A stretch of DNA of 64,000 nucleotides from Serendipita indica DSM 11827 (taxonomy: Eukaryota; Basidiomycota; Agaricomycetes; Sebacinales; Serendipitaceae), in NCBI GenBank assembly GCA_910890315.1, contig CAJVGD010000025.1:243643-307642 (forward strand). The letters run 5' to 3'. The position numbers and the translations under genes were made by a program. The notes below the pieces were generated by a model. The model was not told where the DNA came from and made no database searches. It saw nothing but the letters and a program-made list of their open reading frames with translations. Shown piece by piece: positions 34,061 to 44,193 of this stretch (positions are counted from its first letter, which is position 1; every line of letters begins with the position of its first letter).

Positions 34061-35415
34061 TCATGAATCGGGGTTCAATCCTGCTCCACTTGCGCGCGTT
34101 CTTCCACGCCGCAACTTCTTTGCTTCTTGGGAAATTTCTCCACTAGCCCCGTCACTCGCACTGTAAATAGTCCGTCCCTGAAGGTTTCCAGCATCAAACG
34201 GTGAATCATGTTTCTCTATTGGGCTGGTCGTAGATGTTTCCGGACTTCCATCGTCACCAATCTGTCCCGCTGAGAGGGGAGCGCGAGCGGGTGGAGGAAG
34301 TGTGGCGGGTGTAAGCGGTTGTGAGTGTATACTAGGGCCGACCGTAGGCGCAGACATATTTGCCGACGTAGATAGAGGTTTGGTTTTCATGTCTTGGGTC
34401 GTCGGTAAAGGTGCCCATCTTAGGTTATTCCGATCAACTCCAGGTGGCACCTGGAAGAACATACCTGGTGGTGGCGGCATAGGTAGATTCTTGTAATCAA
34501 ATGCTTTCGGAACCGCCGCTGTTGGGCCGGCGGATCCACCTGCAATAGGGCGAGGCTCGCCGTTTGCCTTTTTCGCATTTGGCGCAGAACGACCCTCTCG
34601 TGGAAGCAGCATCCTAGGAGCAGAGTTGGTGGTCGTGGAACCGGTGTGGAGTGGTTTGTGAGGCTGAGCAGTGTGGAGCTGCCGGAAATGCTCGTGGATA
34701 CGCTGGATGGACAACTGCCTCGGGTTTTGGTGTCGTATAGTATCCTTGTGTTCTCGTTCCTCCAGGGCTCGTGACAGTGGAACGGTTGGCGGATAAGGTC
34801 GCTGAGAAATGAGAGGGAGGGTGCTGCGGCAACAGAACGGGCTGTAAATACAGTACTCAGTACCATGTGAGTTACAGGGCGAGACGTGGAGTACATACCA
34901 ATATCTGGGACAGTAATCTCCCTTGGATCCGACGTCTGGTCTGCATCCAACGTAGCGCGTGTAATTCGACGTGTTATCTCTTCCTATTCTCATATTGTCA
35001 CTGGTGATCGAGGAAAAAGGTGCAGAAACGCGTACAGCGGCGAGAGCGAGCAGATAGACGGCCTCTGTGGAAATCGTGGCAGAGTCGTCTAGCAAAGTAT
35101 GTGAGCGAGCAGAATGTGGATGTTCACTGAAGACTGACTGTCCATCTTGACAATCTTCTGCACCCGCGACAGACGAAAGCTCGCTGGCTCGTCGCTCAGA
35201 GCAATTGAAGTCGTCGCAGACAATTCTCGCGCATTTTGGGACGTCGCAGTCGTCTTTTTGGGTCCTTTGGGCTGCTTTCGCTGTCGATCTGATGCCGCAG
35301 CCGCTCTGCCCGTCGCCGGTAGAGGCCCAGCAGCGGCGTCTGGCATATGCTGGTCAATCTGCATCGCTTTTCTCGTCCGTGTTTTGGAGCCAGTCTCTGC
35401 AGAAACAGAGGCCAT
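34061..35415 (-). CDS. Histone-fold protein (CBF/NF-Y type, Dpb3/CHRAC-like) with apparent frameshift
   Basis: Histone-fold subunits of this type act in DNA polymerase epsilon or chromatin-remodelling complexes. The N-terminus is Lys/Ala-rich (RKQPKGPKKTTATSQ). The histone fold is spread over three exons: SFRLSRVQKIVKMDNDSATI, STEAVYLLALAAEEITRRIT, then DPREITVPDIARSVAAAPSL, ending SFLSDLI. Just after that the frame breaks: the expected continuation PPTVPLSRALEEREHKD lies in another frame, one base off, at 34791-34792 (ggcgg where ggcggg would fit). The downstream frame then runs 230 codons of Pro/Ser-rich sequence to the stop at 34061 (ends SGAGLNPDS). No splice site explains the shift. Either a consensus error or a real lesion. 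The start at 35415 (MASVSAETGS) is preferred over a Cys-rich upstream extension. Confidence 0.7.
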
Positions 35416-35971
35416 GGCTGTCTGCGCTCGTCTGCAACGAGCAAAGGACCAAAGTGTGGAGACACTTGGCCACCGACAACATGGGCCGCCCATGCATGCC
35501 AGCATCTAAAATTCTCAGAATATTCGTTTTCATTCTTTATAAAGCTAAAATGTGATTATTATCACAGAATATAGGCAGCCGGACTTGTAGGACATGTCTA
35601 GGCCTAGCAATTGCCATCCAGACTCTGCTTATATGGGTCCAGAACAAAATATGGTACCGAATAACGTGATTTAGACTCGAAGTGCGATTGCTGTCGCTCG
35701 CCCGAGGGCGGCGACGGCAAATACCATGTCAAAGCGAAGCGAGCTTATTGGGTGAGGATGGTACGGATATTACTGCGGGTACGAGAACCCACTTTTCAAG
35801 CTGCCAAGTCTAACAGGCAGATGGACCGTTTGACAGGATAAAGTCATACCTTTCATCTCAGCCACAATCCCGTCGGAGCAACGATAATCGCGGAAGTCAA
35901 GTACGTCCTTATATATCGGGTGCTTTATGCTATGTCGCTGCCCCAGGATTGCTCCCTCACCTCTTGCTCTC
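35416..35971. promoter_or_regulatory. Divergent spacer between the histone-fold gene and receptor 4
   Basis: About 555 bases carrying two opposed promoters. A TATA-like cttatatatcgg is at 35909-35920, about 55 bases before the chosen receptor 4 start at 35972. That spacing argues against the nearer in-frame ATG at 35927. No gene or repeat seen. Confidence 0.5.
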
Positions 35972-37336
35972 ATGTCCACATCCGACCCCTTTGACAATCT
36001 CGAACCCTCCACCACGTCCATCTTGCCAATCCAGATAACCAACAGTATCTCTCTGGTCGCCTGCATCTGTGTGATCATTACCTATGCGTGGTTTCGGCGC
36101 CATAACTCTCGCCTGCTAGAGCGTACGTCGCTCGTACTCGCGCTTGCTATGACTATTTCAGACGGACTGCTTCACGTAAGACTGTATCTAGCTGGCCGCG
36201 ACGCAAGAGCTAATCACATGCAGATAATTAACCTGTTTGGATATTCCGACCTTCCACACAACGCCATCTGTGCCATCTTTGGCGGGTTCTTTTACGCGTT
36301 CCCTACCCTCGTTTCAATATTCTACTCCGTTTGCATCGCCCTCAATACTCAGCTCGTCTTTGTCTTCTCCAAGCGACCAGACGACTCGAGTATCAAATAC
36401 TACCTGGGGGTTCCCATCCTGCTCTCACTTTGCATCTGTGTTCCCGCTCTCGCCACTGGTGTCTATGGCTTTGACGAGAGCTGGAGTTTCTGTTGGATAG
36501 CCACAGATGGTAGGACACGCAAAGACATTCTTGTCCGATACATCCTCACATTTGGTTTTTGGTGCCTCGCTTCCATCCTCTATCTCATCATCGCCGCTCT
36601 TTCCATCACTTTTGCTGTCTTTTCCGCCAACTCGCGCCTCAACAGGCTCGCATCCGGTCTCTCCCACCATCCCGACAAGGCACCCAACGAAGAGGATCAC
36701 CGGCAATCATTTCTCCCAAGAGTATCTCCGACGGGTACTCTCTTTTGGTCCGCCTTGGCCGATCGCCGTTTGTCCATCGTTCCTCGACGGAGCGAAACGC
36801 TGTCGCGTCGGTCTCTCGCAATGCGCGCACTCGCATTTCGGCTTCTCGGATATATCATGATCCCAATGTTTTGTATCCTGCCGGGGGTCATCAAGGATCT
36901 CGTCTCGAAAGTGAATCCGACAGCCATTGAAAACTTGCCGAGCCAAGCTACCACCTTTTTCGACACGCTCAACGGCTTCGTCGGCCTGTTCAACGCAATT
37001 CTTTTTGCACTAGATCCAGCGCTTCTTGCACTGTATCGGAGGTTGAGGACGGAGAAGGAGGAGCGGGTCGAGGTTCCGTTGCAGGATGCAAACGCTGGGA
37101 GTGAACGGAGTCCCTCGATTGCGGGGTCTGTGGTGCCACCACAACTCGAGACACCGCAAAGGGTCCAAGTTCGTCCCGGGAAGTATCTGACTCCCATAGC
37201 CGTTGGAGATATGTGGACCAAAGCAAAATCCCAATGGAGCCCAACGTCTCCAACAATCACCGGCATTGTCGTTCGTGTAGATGTCGAGATCGTTGACGAC
37301 CTCGAACGATTGGGCGACTATCTAGGCGGACTATAG
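35972..37336 (+). CDS. Seven-transmembrane receptor-like protein, paralog 4 (inverted)
   Basis: The divergent member of the receptor set, on the opposite strand. Two exons; the intron (about 36177-36224, 48 nt) is at the same position as in paralogs 1-3, but happens to stay open in frame, so a gene caller could miss it. 438 residues after splicing. The N-terminus is much shorter (about 30 residues before TM1). TM3 ICAIFGGFFYAFPTLVSIFY, FCWIATDG in loop 2, LAFRLLGYIMIPMFCILPGV in TM6 and NGFVGLFNAILFALDPALL in TM7 are plainly homologous. The third loop and tail are short, but the tail keeps GKYLTPIAVGDMWTKAKS and ends ERLGDYLGGL. The start at 35972 was chosen from the TATA position and the homologous N-terminal length. 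Confidence 0.78.
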   Translation: MSTSDPFDNLEPSTTSILPIQITNSISLVACICVIITYAWFRRHNSRLLERTSLVLALAMTISDGLLHVRLYLAGRDARANHMQIINLFGYSDLPHNAICAIFGGFFYAFPTLVSIFYSVCIALNTQLVFVFSKRPDDSSIKYYLGVPILLSLCICVPALATGVYGFDESWSFCWIATDGRTRKDILVRYILTFGFWCLASILYLIIAALSITFAVFSANSRLNRLASGLSHHPDKAPNEEDHRQSFLPRVSPTGTLFWSALADRRLSIVPRRSETLSRRSLAMRALAFRLLGYIMIPMFCILPGVIKDLVSKVNPTAIENLPSQATTFFDTLNGFVGLFNAILFALDPALLALYRRLRTEKEERVEVPLQDANAGSERSPSIAGSVVPPQLETPQRVQVRPGKYLTPIAVGDMWTKAKSQWSPTSPTITGIVVRVDVEIVDDLERLGDYLGGL

Positions 37337-37444
37337 TCTTATCATCAGCCCATTGCCTTGGGCCAGTTTAATCAACTACAGTGTAGAATAGAAATGTTTT
37401 GATGATACAGAGATAATACCTGAGGTACACGTAGATGGGCTTGT

Positions 37445-38762
37445 CTAGTATCCGGGGAAATCTATGACCTCCTCTGCGCTCACGAGGCGCACTTGGTCGT
37501 CGTCGTCTTCGAAGCGTACTTTATACGAAGGCGTCGCCTTCGCTGCCGCAGGCGCAGTCTACGTCTGCTCAGCCTTCGTGATCAACGATGATCGCTGGAG
37601 AGCACTCACCCTGTTGCCTGCTACTTGTATATCTTTGGGAGATGCCACAACCTCTGCTTTGTAGAAAGACGTAGTATCTGGGAAGAGAGCAAGGACGATA
37701 CTCCCACTTTGGTATTCCGGGTATGCGCCTAGATGTGATGGATCGGATGGCGAGGTATCCACAATTGGTAGTGGTATCAGTGATTTGATTGTCGTGGTAT
37801 ATTTCCTGAGAGACGTCAGTGCAAGCCCGAGCGAAGAGTGAGTGCATACGGTGGTTCTCCAGTTTCACTTTCAACATCCTGGACAATGTATCTGCTCGTC
37901 ATATTAGAGTCGGTTTCTTGGAGATTAGGAATACTTGCTTGTCCTTCTTCTCGGCCTTAAACACCGTCGCCAATATCCACGCATCCTCCTCGTATCCAAC
38001 ACCTTCGTTCCCCGTGGGCGATACAGAAGATTTTCCCGTCTTATCTGACGGTACGCGGAAAGCCACTTTGCGTCCGGGTTGTAGCGGAAGTTGCTTTTGT
38101 ATTCGCATCCACACCTCTTGGGAAAAAGGGGGAAGAGGCGGACGCAAGACGAGCGTCAGACTGTTTTGTGCTGCACTCGAGGCGTTAGACGCGATATTTG
38201 ATGCCGTGGAGGTTTGTTGTGGGGCCATTGACGATTCCCGTGTCCTCTTCGGACGGCCGTCTGGAGACAGATATGGCGTGAAAAATGAAGAATCTGTAGA
38301 GTGACGGTACCTGTTTGTGAAGAAGATGTGTCCACACTCGTCCGGGAAGACGCAATCTTTTGTAACTGCTCCAGCGCTTTGTCGCACCGTCTATTAGGCA
38401 CGTTGAAACAAAAGTCCAATGTTGGTCCGACAAATAGGACGTACTCTATTTCCATCCGTGAATGTTCCCGAATCTCGCCAATCTCCTTCTTGACCTTGTT
38501 TCTCGTCGGCTTGAGCTCTGACGCTGTTTGGTCCTGGGCATGGTATTCAAGTTGAAATTGCTGTAGATACTTGTTTGCGCGACTCAGTGCGTCCGACACA
38601 TCTGGTATTTTGGCGAGTTCGGAGAGAGAAGCATAGGCCAGGTGCCATGCCTGAAGTTGCGCCGCTGTCGGTTGGTCACTTTTCCGACTCGGAGCGTCGA
38701 AATTTCATGATAGTAGACATACAATCAATTTCCATCCTGGCAGTGGCTTTTCGGGCGGCCAT
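37445..38762 (-). CDS. SGF29: SAGA-associated factor 29 (SGF29), tandem-Tudor
   Basis: SAGA histone-acetyltransferase subunit that binds methylated histone H3 K4 through a double Tudor domain. About seven exons. The first half is helical (LQAWHLAYASLSELAKIPDV, LSRANKYLQQFQLEYHAQDQ, RNKVKKEIGEIREHSRMEIE). The SGF29 C-terminal domain follows: GRKVAFRVPSDKTGK, DAWILATVFKAEKKDKQ, YIVQDVESETGEPPKYTTT, IKSLIPLP, then GSIVLALFPDTTSFYKAEVV and YKVRFEDDDDQVRLVSAEEV, ending IDFPGY. The aromatic residues of LFPDTTSFY correspond to the methyl-lysine pocket in this family. Every intron I removed restores frame and motif. The start is the least sure part: ATG at 38762 followed by a gtatgt donor fits best; an upstream ATG at 38894 is an alternative. 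Confidence 0.85.
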
Positions 38763-38903
38763 TGGTACAATGGCAGAGGTCGGCGATTCCAAGTATTTTG
38801 ACTGCCACCACATAAATTTGACGTTTGGCACTACCTTTTGCCTCTTTACACGTGGTAGTAATAGACCAACTATGATTTCTATAGTTTCACTCATGTATAT
38901 GCT

Positions 38904-40280
38904 TCAAGCAGCCTTCTTCGTCTCCTCTCGCTTCCACCGTGCACTCCACCCGCGCCCAGCACGACTCTCGTTTCTTCTACCAAGCACTTCACTGATCCAT
39001 TCACCTGTCGCAACGAGCTTTCGCAAGTCGACCCCCGTTTCGTACCCCGCACCGTGCAAAGCATGGACTAAATCTTCTGTTGCAGCGTTTCCAGTTGCCC
39101 CGGAGAGAATGGACATCCACCGAGACCAGCAACTAGAGACTGTGAGCGATTGGTAAGCGATTGGTGTAAACTTACCGCTGCTATCTACTGTCCGAACACC
39201 GTACTGTTAGAGATTAGCGATCATCCGTTGATATACGGGCTTGGTACATACTTTGAGCGCTGTCAAGACGTTTGCAACGGCCATGCCGTATGTATCGTGA
39301 TTCTATAGAGAGTCAGACGCGTCAATGGTCTTGTAATATTCGTACATGTACCTAAAGGTAGTTTAGATTGGAGTGAATTTCTAATGGAAAACGTACTGCA
39401 ATCTTGTTCATAGGCAATGCAATCGCTACCTCGTCCATCAAGGCTGTCACGGTTTCGCTCGTTCCTGTACCAACAGTGTCTCGTAGACTCACTTCATAGC
39501 ATCCCATATCCAACAGTGCCTTCCCAACCTCCTTGACTCTTTTTGGTCGAACTTTCCCTTCAAAGGGGCACGTAATGACCGTCGAGACATAGCCGCGTAC
39601 TCGAAGTTTGTAGTCCAATGCCAGCTGAGTAACCTTTTCTAGCTCTATCAGCGAGTCGGCTACTGATTTGTTCGTATTTGCTTTATTGAAGCTGTCAGAT
39701 GCAGCTGTGAAAATGGCAATCTCGTCGACTGCCTCACGTCCTCCATCTCCTTCTTTGATGGACTTTAGTAATTGAAGAAGATTCTCGAGCCCCTTGACAT
39801 TTGGAACCAGTACCGGGTACGCCACACCCGTGTGAGGTTTCAGGCCTCTAAGCACCTCTGCAGTTGTCGCCATCTAAGTGCATGCTGTTGGTCGGGGATA
39901 ATTGCTTCGAGCGAGTAGAGAATGCTTACCTGTGGGACCGCCTTTTTGGACACCATTGCGCCACTTTCGATTGCTCGTAATCCGGCATTGGCAAGGCGTT
40001 CTAGAAGCTCAAGCTTCGTTTCGACAGAAACGGTGTTGGGCTCGTTTTGTAACCCGTCCCGCACACCGCACTCGACAATCTTGACAAAGCGGGGGGTAGA
40101 GACCGTTGTCGCTGTTCTTGCACCCCCAAAACTTTGTCCAGAGGAGACTGGTGGTGTAGATGTAAGGCTTGTTTGTAAGGTACGAGATTGCAGAGTTGTC
40201 AAAGGTCGGGCATGGTGATTCAGCGTTGATGAAGATGACCGCAAGCCTATCCTACAGCTCTGAACGACACGTAGGGGCAT
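38904..40280 (-). CDS. HMGCL: Hydroxymethylglutaryl-CoA lyase, mitochondrial
   Basis: Cleaves HMG-CoA to acetyl-CoA and acetoacetate, the last step of leucine breakdown. Six exons: 40280-39930, 39873-39397, 39351-39346, 39302-39252, 39203-39176 and 39132-38904. An Arg/Ser/Thr-rich presequence (MPLRVVQSCRIGLRSSSS) suggests mitochondrial import. Catalytic parts: ECGVRDGLQNE (Arg and Asp of the active site), RGYVSTVITCPFEG, SLRDTVGTGT, metal-binding H-x-H in VHNHDTYG, and the cysteine loop GLGGCPFSPG. Exon 3 is only 6 nt and supplies the first metal-ligand His. The frame then breaks by one base in a C-run at 39099-39102: GGCPFSPG and ATGNAATEDLV are in adjacent frames with no intron between. In such a conserved place a consensus error is the simplest reading. 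The usual G in SLGDT is Arg here. Confidence 0.88.
39346..39351 (-). other. HMGCL: Predicted 6-nt micro-exon of HMG-CoA lyase
   Basis: On the minus strand GTACAT (Val-His) lies between two normal-looking introns: 39396-39352 (45 nt, gtacgt to tttag) and 39345-39303 (43 nt, gtacga to tatag). Including it rebuilds VHNHDTYG; skipping it gives ANHDTYG and loses the first metal-binding His of the family's H-x-H motif. The frame is kept either way, so only the motif reveals it. Confidence 0.7.
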
Positions 40281-40547
40281 ATAGAAAACTTGTAGATGGG
40301 TTCAAGTTGGGAGCGACCTGGAAGAGTCCAAGCGGACGGAGCTTCCAACTCCACGTGACACAAGGCCATTATATCCTTTAAATACAAACAAGTTGCTAGA
40401 CCACAGTACGTTCAACTCTGACATCAGTCATTCATTTTAGTCTGCTCGTCGGATCCATGCTCATTATGGAATATACACCCTAGAGAGATGCTAGTAACGG
40501 GATATACAAACTACAAGTACAGAATACAGGGAGACTCCAGGTCAAGT

Positions 40548-41968
40548 TCAGATGTGGGGGAAGAAGCTCGACCACTCCATGTCTCGATAGGCGTCAATTG
40601 GGAGCCCGGCAAGCGTCTTCAACGCAATCACAATGGTTATACCTCGCCCAATAAAGTAGATGAGCGGAAATAGCAGGAGGGGTAGCACAAGTAGACGAGC
40701 TGCGCCGAAGCACTGGTCCACAATCAAAGCGGCGAAGAACAAGCCTAAGACTGCTGCAAATGGCATCACAGCTATGATCATCGTTGCGAATCTCCAGAGG
40801 TACTGCACATGGATAGTCGGAAAGGGCGATGACCACGCAAGGAAATGGACAGCTCCAAAGAGCATCCCTACAATGATTGTAGTTACTGGGGCAACGAGAT
40901 TGCTGACATCATCCATTCCACTATATCCCGAGTGAAACATGGGAACATGCTTTACACTCCGTAGGTCAACATGCCCTCCCTGAGTGCCGATGGCATACCC
41001 AACGACCATCTCCAGAAAGTTGAGTCCCTTTGTCTTCCTCTTAAGTCTCTCTTGCTCTTTTGTACGCCTGGGAAGTGGCTCATACACGCGCACAGGGAAC
41101 GTGACGCGGTATGGCTTGTCCCACCATGCAACATACATGGACAGGGTGAGCAGAGTATATCCGAGGGTGACGACTTCAAGCTCCGTAAGTTGAAGGTTGT
41201 TAATTTTTCGTGCAATACACTGGGTTATGAACCAGAGTGTTTGTGCTATGACGAGGAACTTTGCAAGTCCGTCACTCTTGCACTTGTCCTGGAGCTCTGC
41301 AAAGGTAGGAAGAAGCAGTTTGCCGGCCTTGATGAGGCGCCAGACATCAAATTCATCAAGAGGATGGACGGGCTCTCCAAACGCCTCTTCTACATTGATC
41401 GTCTGGTTGCTTGCCGTATGGCCAGATCTGCCGTCTCCTCCCTCTACTGCTGATTCTCTGACTGGTGAACAAGCTTCCCCTCCTCCCCCTCCTCCAGAAC
41501 CAATCTGATATCCTTGGCTCCGTTTGAAGAGATGAAAGCCACCCATGATAATGAAGAACCCTTGTTGACGAGTGCAGCCTGGAAACAGATCAGTCGGTAC
41601 AGAATGAGAATCACCTTCTGTGACGCACCAATCTGCTTGGCCAGTTGAGTGGCCTTGGTGAATTGAAGAACCGCTATACCCAGAACCCATTCAGGGAACA
41701 GCAGTGTAACAACAACCGGAACTATATTGCATCCAAAAAACCACTTGATCCAGGTCCTGAATTGACAGAGTCTATTCAAGCCTCTGGTGTCCACAGGTTC
41801 GGGGACATTGAGGTGGAGGGCTACCCAGATGCACAAAAATATGGTGGTGATACAGCTCAGGACAATTCCGGGTAGGCTCCTGAACTGATTGGCGCATGAC
41901 AGGGGGCATTCTGTTGTATTTGAAGCAGCACGGCTGGACAACAAGTAGACGGCGACCAGGGATGTCAT
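40548..41968 (-). CDS. Fungal multi-pass membrane protein of unknown function, copy 2
   Basis: Paralog of the 15374-16811 gene: same strand, same single intron (here gtgcgt to ttccag) before RQQGFFIIMGGFHLFK. Probable signal peptide (MTSLVAVYLLSSRAASNT). The family markers are WVALHLNVPEP, FPEWVLGIAV, KSDGLAKFLVIAQTLWFITQ, LQLTELEVVTLGYTLL, WWDKPYRVTFPVRV and the C-terminal FFPHI. A Gly/Glu-rich insert (GSGGGGGGEACSP) in the loop after MGGF is not in copy 1. No lesion. The two copies are 24 kb apart with unrelated neighbours, so the duplication is dispersed rather than tandem. Function unknown. Confidence 0.8.
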
Positions 41969-42633
41969 TGAGAGTAAGAAGGAACATGTGAACCGACGGG
42001 AACCCGCATATATAGCTACTCGAGTGTTTATCAGTCTAACCTCTGTGGAGATTCATCTGTGCCTGCTGGCTGATAGGCGAGGCTAAAGCTTTCAGGGTTG
42101 GTTCCAGCCTGGTCCGTGACTAAGGGAGCTATGGCTTGCGCAAGACGAATGTACACGTTAATCGAATCATTCCATTGCTCTATCATCATCTTTGGCTGCT
42201 CCATGTCGTCCTGGACATTGTCCCCGCATGCTCAATATGGCTTATATGCCAACCAGCGCGGAGATAGCGACCCTGAACTATGTAATTTCAGTCAAGTGGA
42301 ATCATTTTACACTCCTGCCTCGGTACATAAGCAAGTCCCCGAGCCAAATTGATGCTTCCTGGTCGGATCATATCACCACCTCTATTATTAGCGCTCACGC
42401 CAAATTCAGTTGGAAGAGGAACAAGTGACGAGCCGTCTCTTTGTTCGTCGAGACCACCTGGTGTGTGCCGCACTCTTGCAGGTGGCTATCTGTTTGAATA
42501 CGATACGGGTGGCCTGCCTCACAGTTGACCAGCAGACTGCAGTGAAGAAGGTTCCCATTGTGACTGGAGATGTATGATAGATGTAATCATCGGTGCTATC
42601 CATCTCGGTATCGCTTTCGATATCAACGGGCCG
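41969..42633. other. Spacer with no supported gene
   Basis: About 665 bases between the copy 2 membrane protein start and the polygalacturonase stop. It holds the promoter of the former; tatatagc at about 42009 lies roughly 40 bases before that start on the minus strand and could be its TATA element. Short frames only. Confidence 0.4.
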
Positions 42634-44193
42634 CTAAACTACGGTACATGTAACTCCGACATCGGCATTGACGTCTGTACAATCAAAGACTGGGGTATGG
42701 CCCGACGGTGCGGTGACGTTGATATTCGTGAGATGGAGCTCGCAAACGGCGCCAGGGCTGCATGTCAATTTTGCGACGACATCTTTCCTCGACCCCGATG
42801 ACTTGCCACTAATGTTCTTGAAGTAAACCTCGGTCATCGCCACGCGAGATGGGTTCGAAGCGCAGTATTATTTTGTGTAAATATTGGATCGAGGAGTGTG
42901 GGGTACTGACCGATTCAGAGTTGGAGTAACAAGTGTCCACGACAATGGGTGAATCGACATTGGAGATCTTGATATCCTGATAGGTCACGTTGTACACCTT
43001 TTCCGTATCCGTACTTCCCACCGGGCCAAGTTTTGATCCGAACGCCATTTTCCGTGTGCGTTCTATCTGATCGACTGTACATCGTCGTGAGTAGGTGTAC
43101 ACCCACGGCATGTTACTCTTACTCGATGAAGCTGACATTGCGCTGTCTAGGTGTGAGCTGAGCAGTGAGAAGCAGGAAAGCACGCACGACGTAAATGTTC
43201 TCAACGATATCGTAGACACCGGGGTATTGAGCAATGCTCCAACTGAGACGCCATGTGAACCGCCGCAAATAGTGTCCTCGACCACAATGTTTGTCGAATT
43301 GGGCTTAAATGAGACACAATCATCGCCGACATCCAAAGTAAGACCTTTGATGGTTATATGGTCCGAACAATACGTGCTGATACCATTGGAAATCATTCTC
43401 TTTGTCCATTCCATGGAGAGACTTGCTCAAATCCATCTGTGTTCTTGATAGGCGCAGAGGAAGATGTCATGACAGCGGAGATGTTCATGTTGTAGTAGTT
43501 GATGTACGAAAAAGATGCAACAAGATTGAACCTAAGCAATCTCATAAGCGTGCGGAACTTGATGAACAAATGGTGTGTGCACCACATGGGTGAATTGATC
43601 ATCTTGATTCCATCAAATGTGACGCGGGTAGAGTTGGCGACAGTCCACAGGATTGGTCGAAGTGTTGAACTGCTCTTCTTCTATACCCCATTGAGTAAGT
43701 TCGCACTTGGGGAAAAAAGGGACGGATGAATGCGGCCCACCACGCTTGTCCACTACCATCTATGACCCCCGTACGTGCAGGGGAATGAAAAATCATGTCA
43801 GTGGCACCTTGGACGACCATTGAGAGCCTCGAGTTTTGGAAGGCACTGAAAGGAGCTCATGAGTGCAAGTTTCTTTGAGGTGAAAGCACATACAAAGGTG
43901 CGTATTGACCCTGCCAGTGGGTAGTATTGACACTCTGCTTGAGGATGCCATCCATCTGTACTTCACAACTATGGCATCCCTCGATGGAAAGAAAAGTCGT
44001 TTACATGGTACGTCGTTCCCTTTGTGAACTGAATCACACCGCCATTACCACACGAAGAAAAGGCATTTTTTATTGCCGGCACATCGGATTTTGCGGGGTC
44101 GTTTAAAGAGGGGACGACGCATGTCGCTCTCTTTGATACGTCGGCTTGTAAGATTGTACCCAAACTGGTTAGAAGAAGGATGAAATTGAACAT
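42634..44193 (-). CDS. Exopolygalacturonase, GH28, with several apparent frameshifts
   Basis: Secreted pectin-degrading enzyme that removes galacturonic acid from chain ends. Signal peptide MFNFILLLTSLGTILQA. GH28 markers: NTDGF (N-T-D), LDVGDDCVSFK (D-D), GGSHGVSVG (the G-H-G His), and GVRIKTWPGG (R-I-K). QYPGVYDIVENIYV is typical of the exo-acting branch. The C-terminal part reads VYFKNISGKSSG to FDCTDV. One intron (43426-43377) has a GC donor. The reading frame cannot be joined by introns alone: single-base shifts are needed near 43986, 43713, 43232 and 43020, each at a short homopolymer. Either a recent pseudogene or a good gene with consensus errors; the intact catalytic motifs and the same type of break in HMG-CoA lyase favour the latter. 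The acceptor of the last intron is poor. Confidence 0.7.

Noticed and set aside
34302-34496. Plus-strand frame in the histone-fold gene tail
   Set aside because: Shadow of the Pro/Ser-rich minus-strand coding sequence.
35927-35971. Upstream ATG for receptor 4 (MLCRCPRIAPSPLAL)
   Set aside because: It lies about 7-15 bases after the TATA-like element, too close for a translated start, and adds residues absent from the paralogs.
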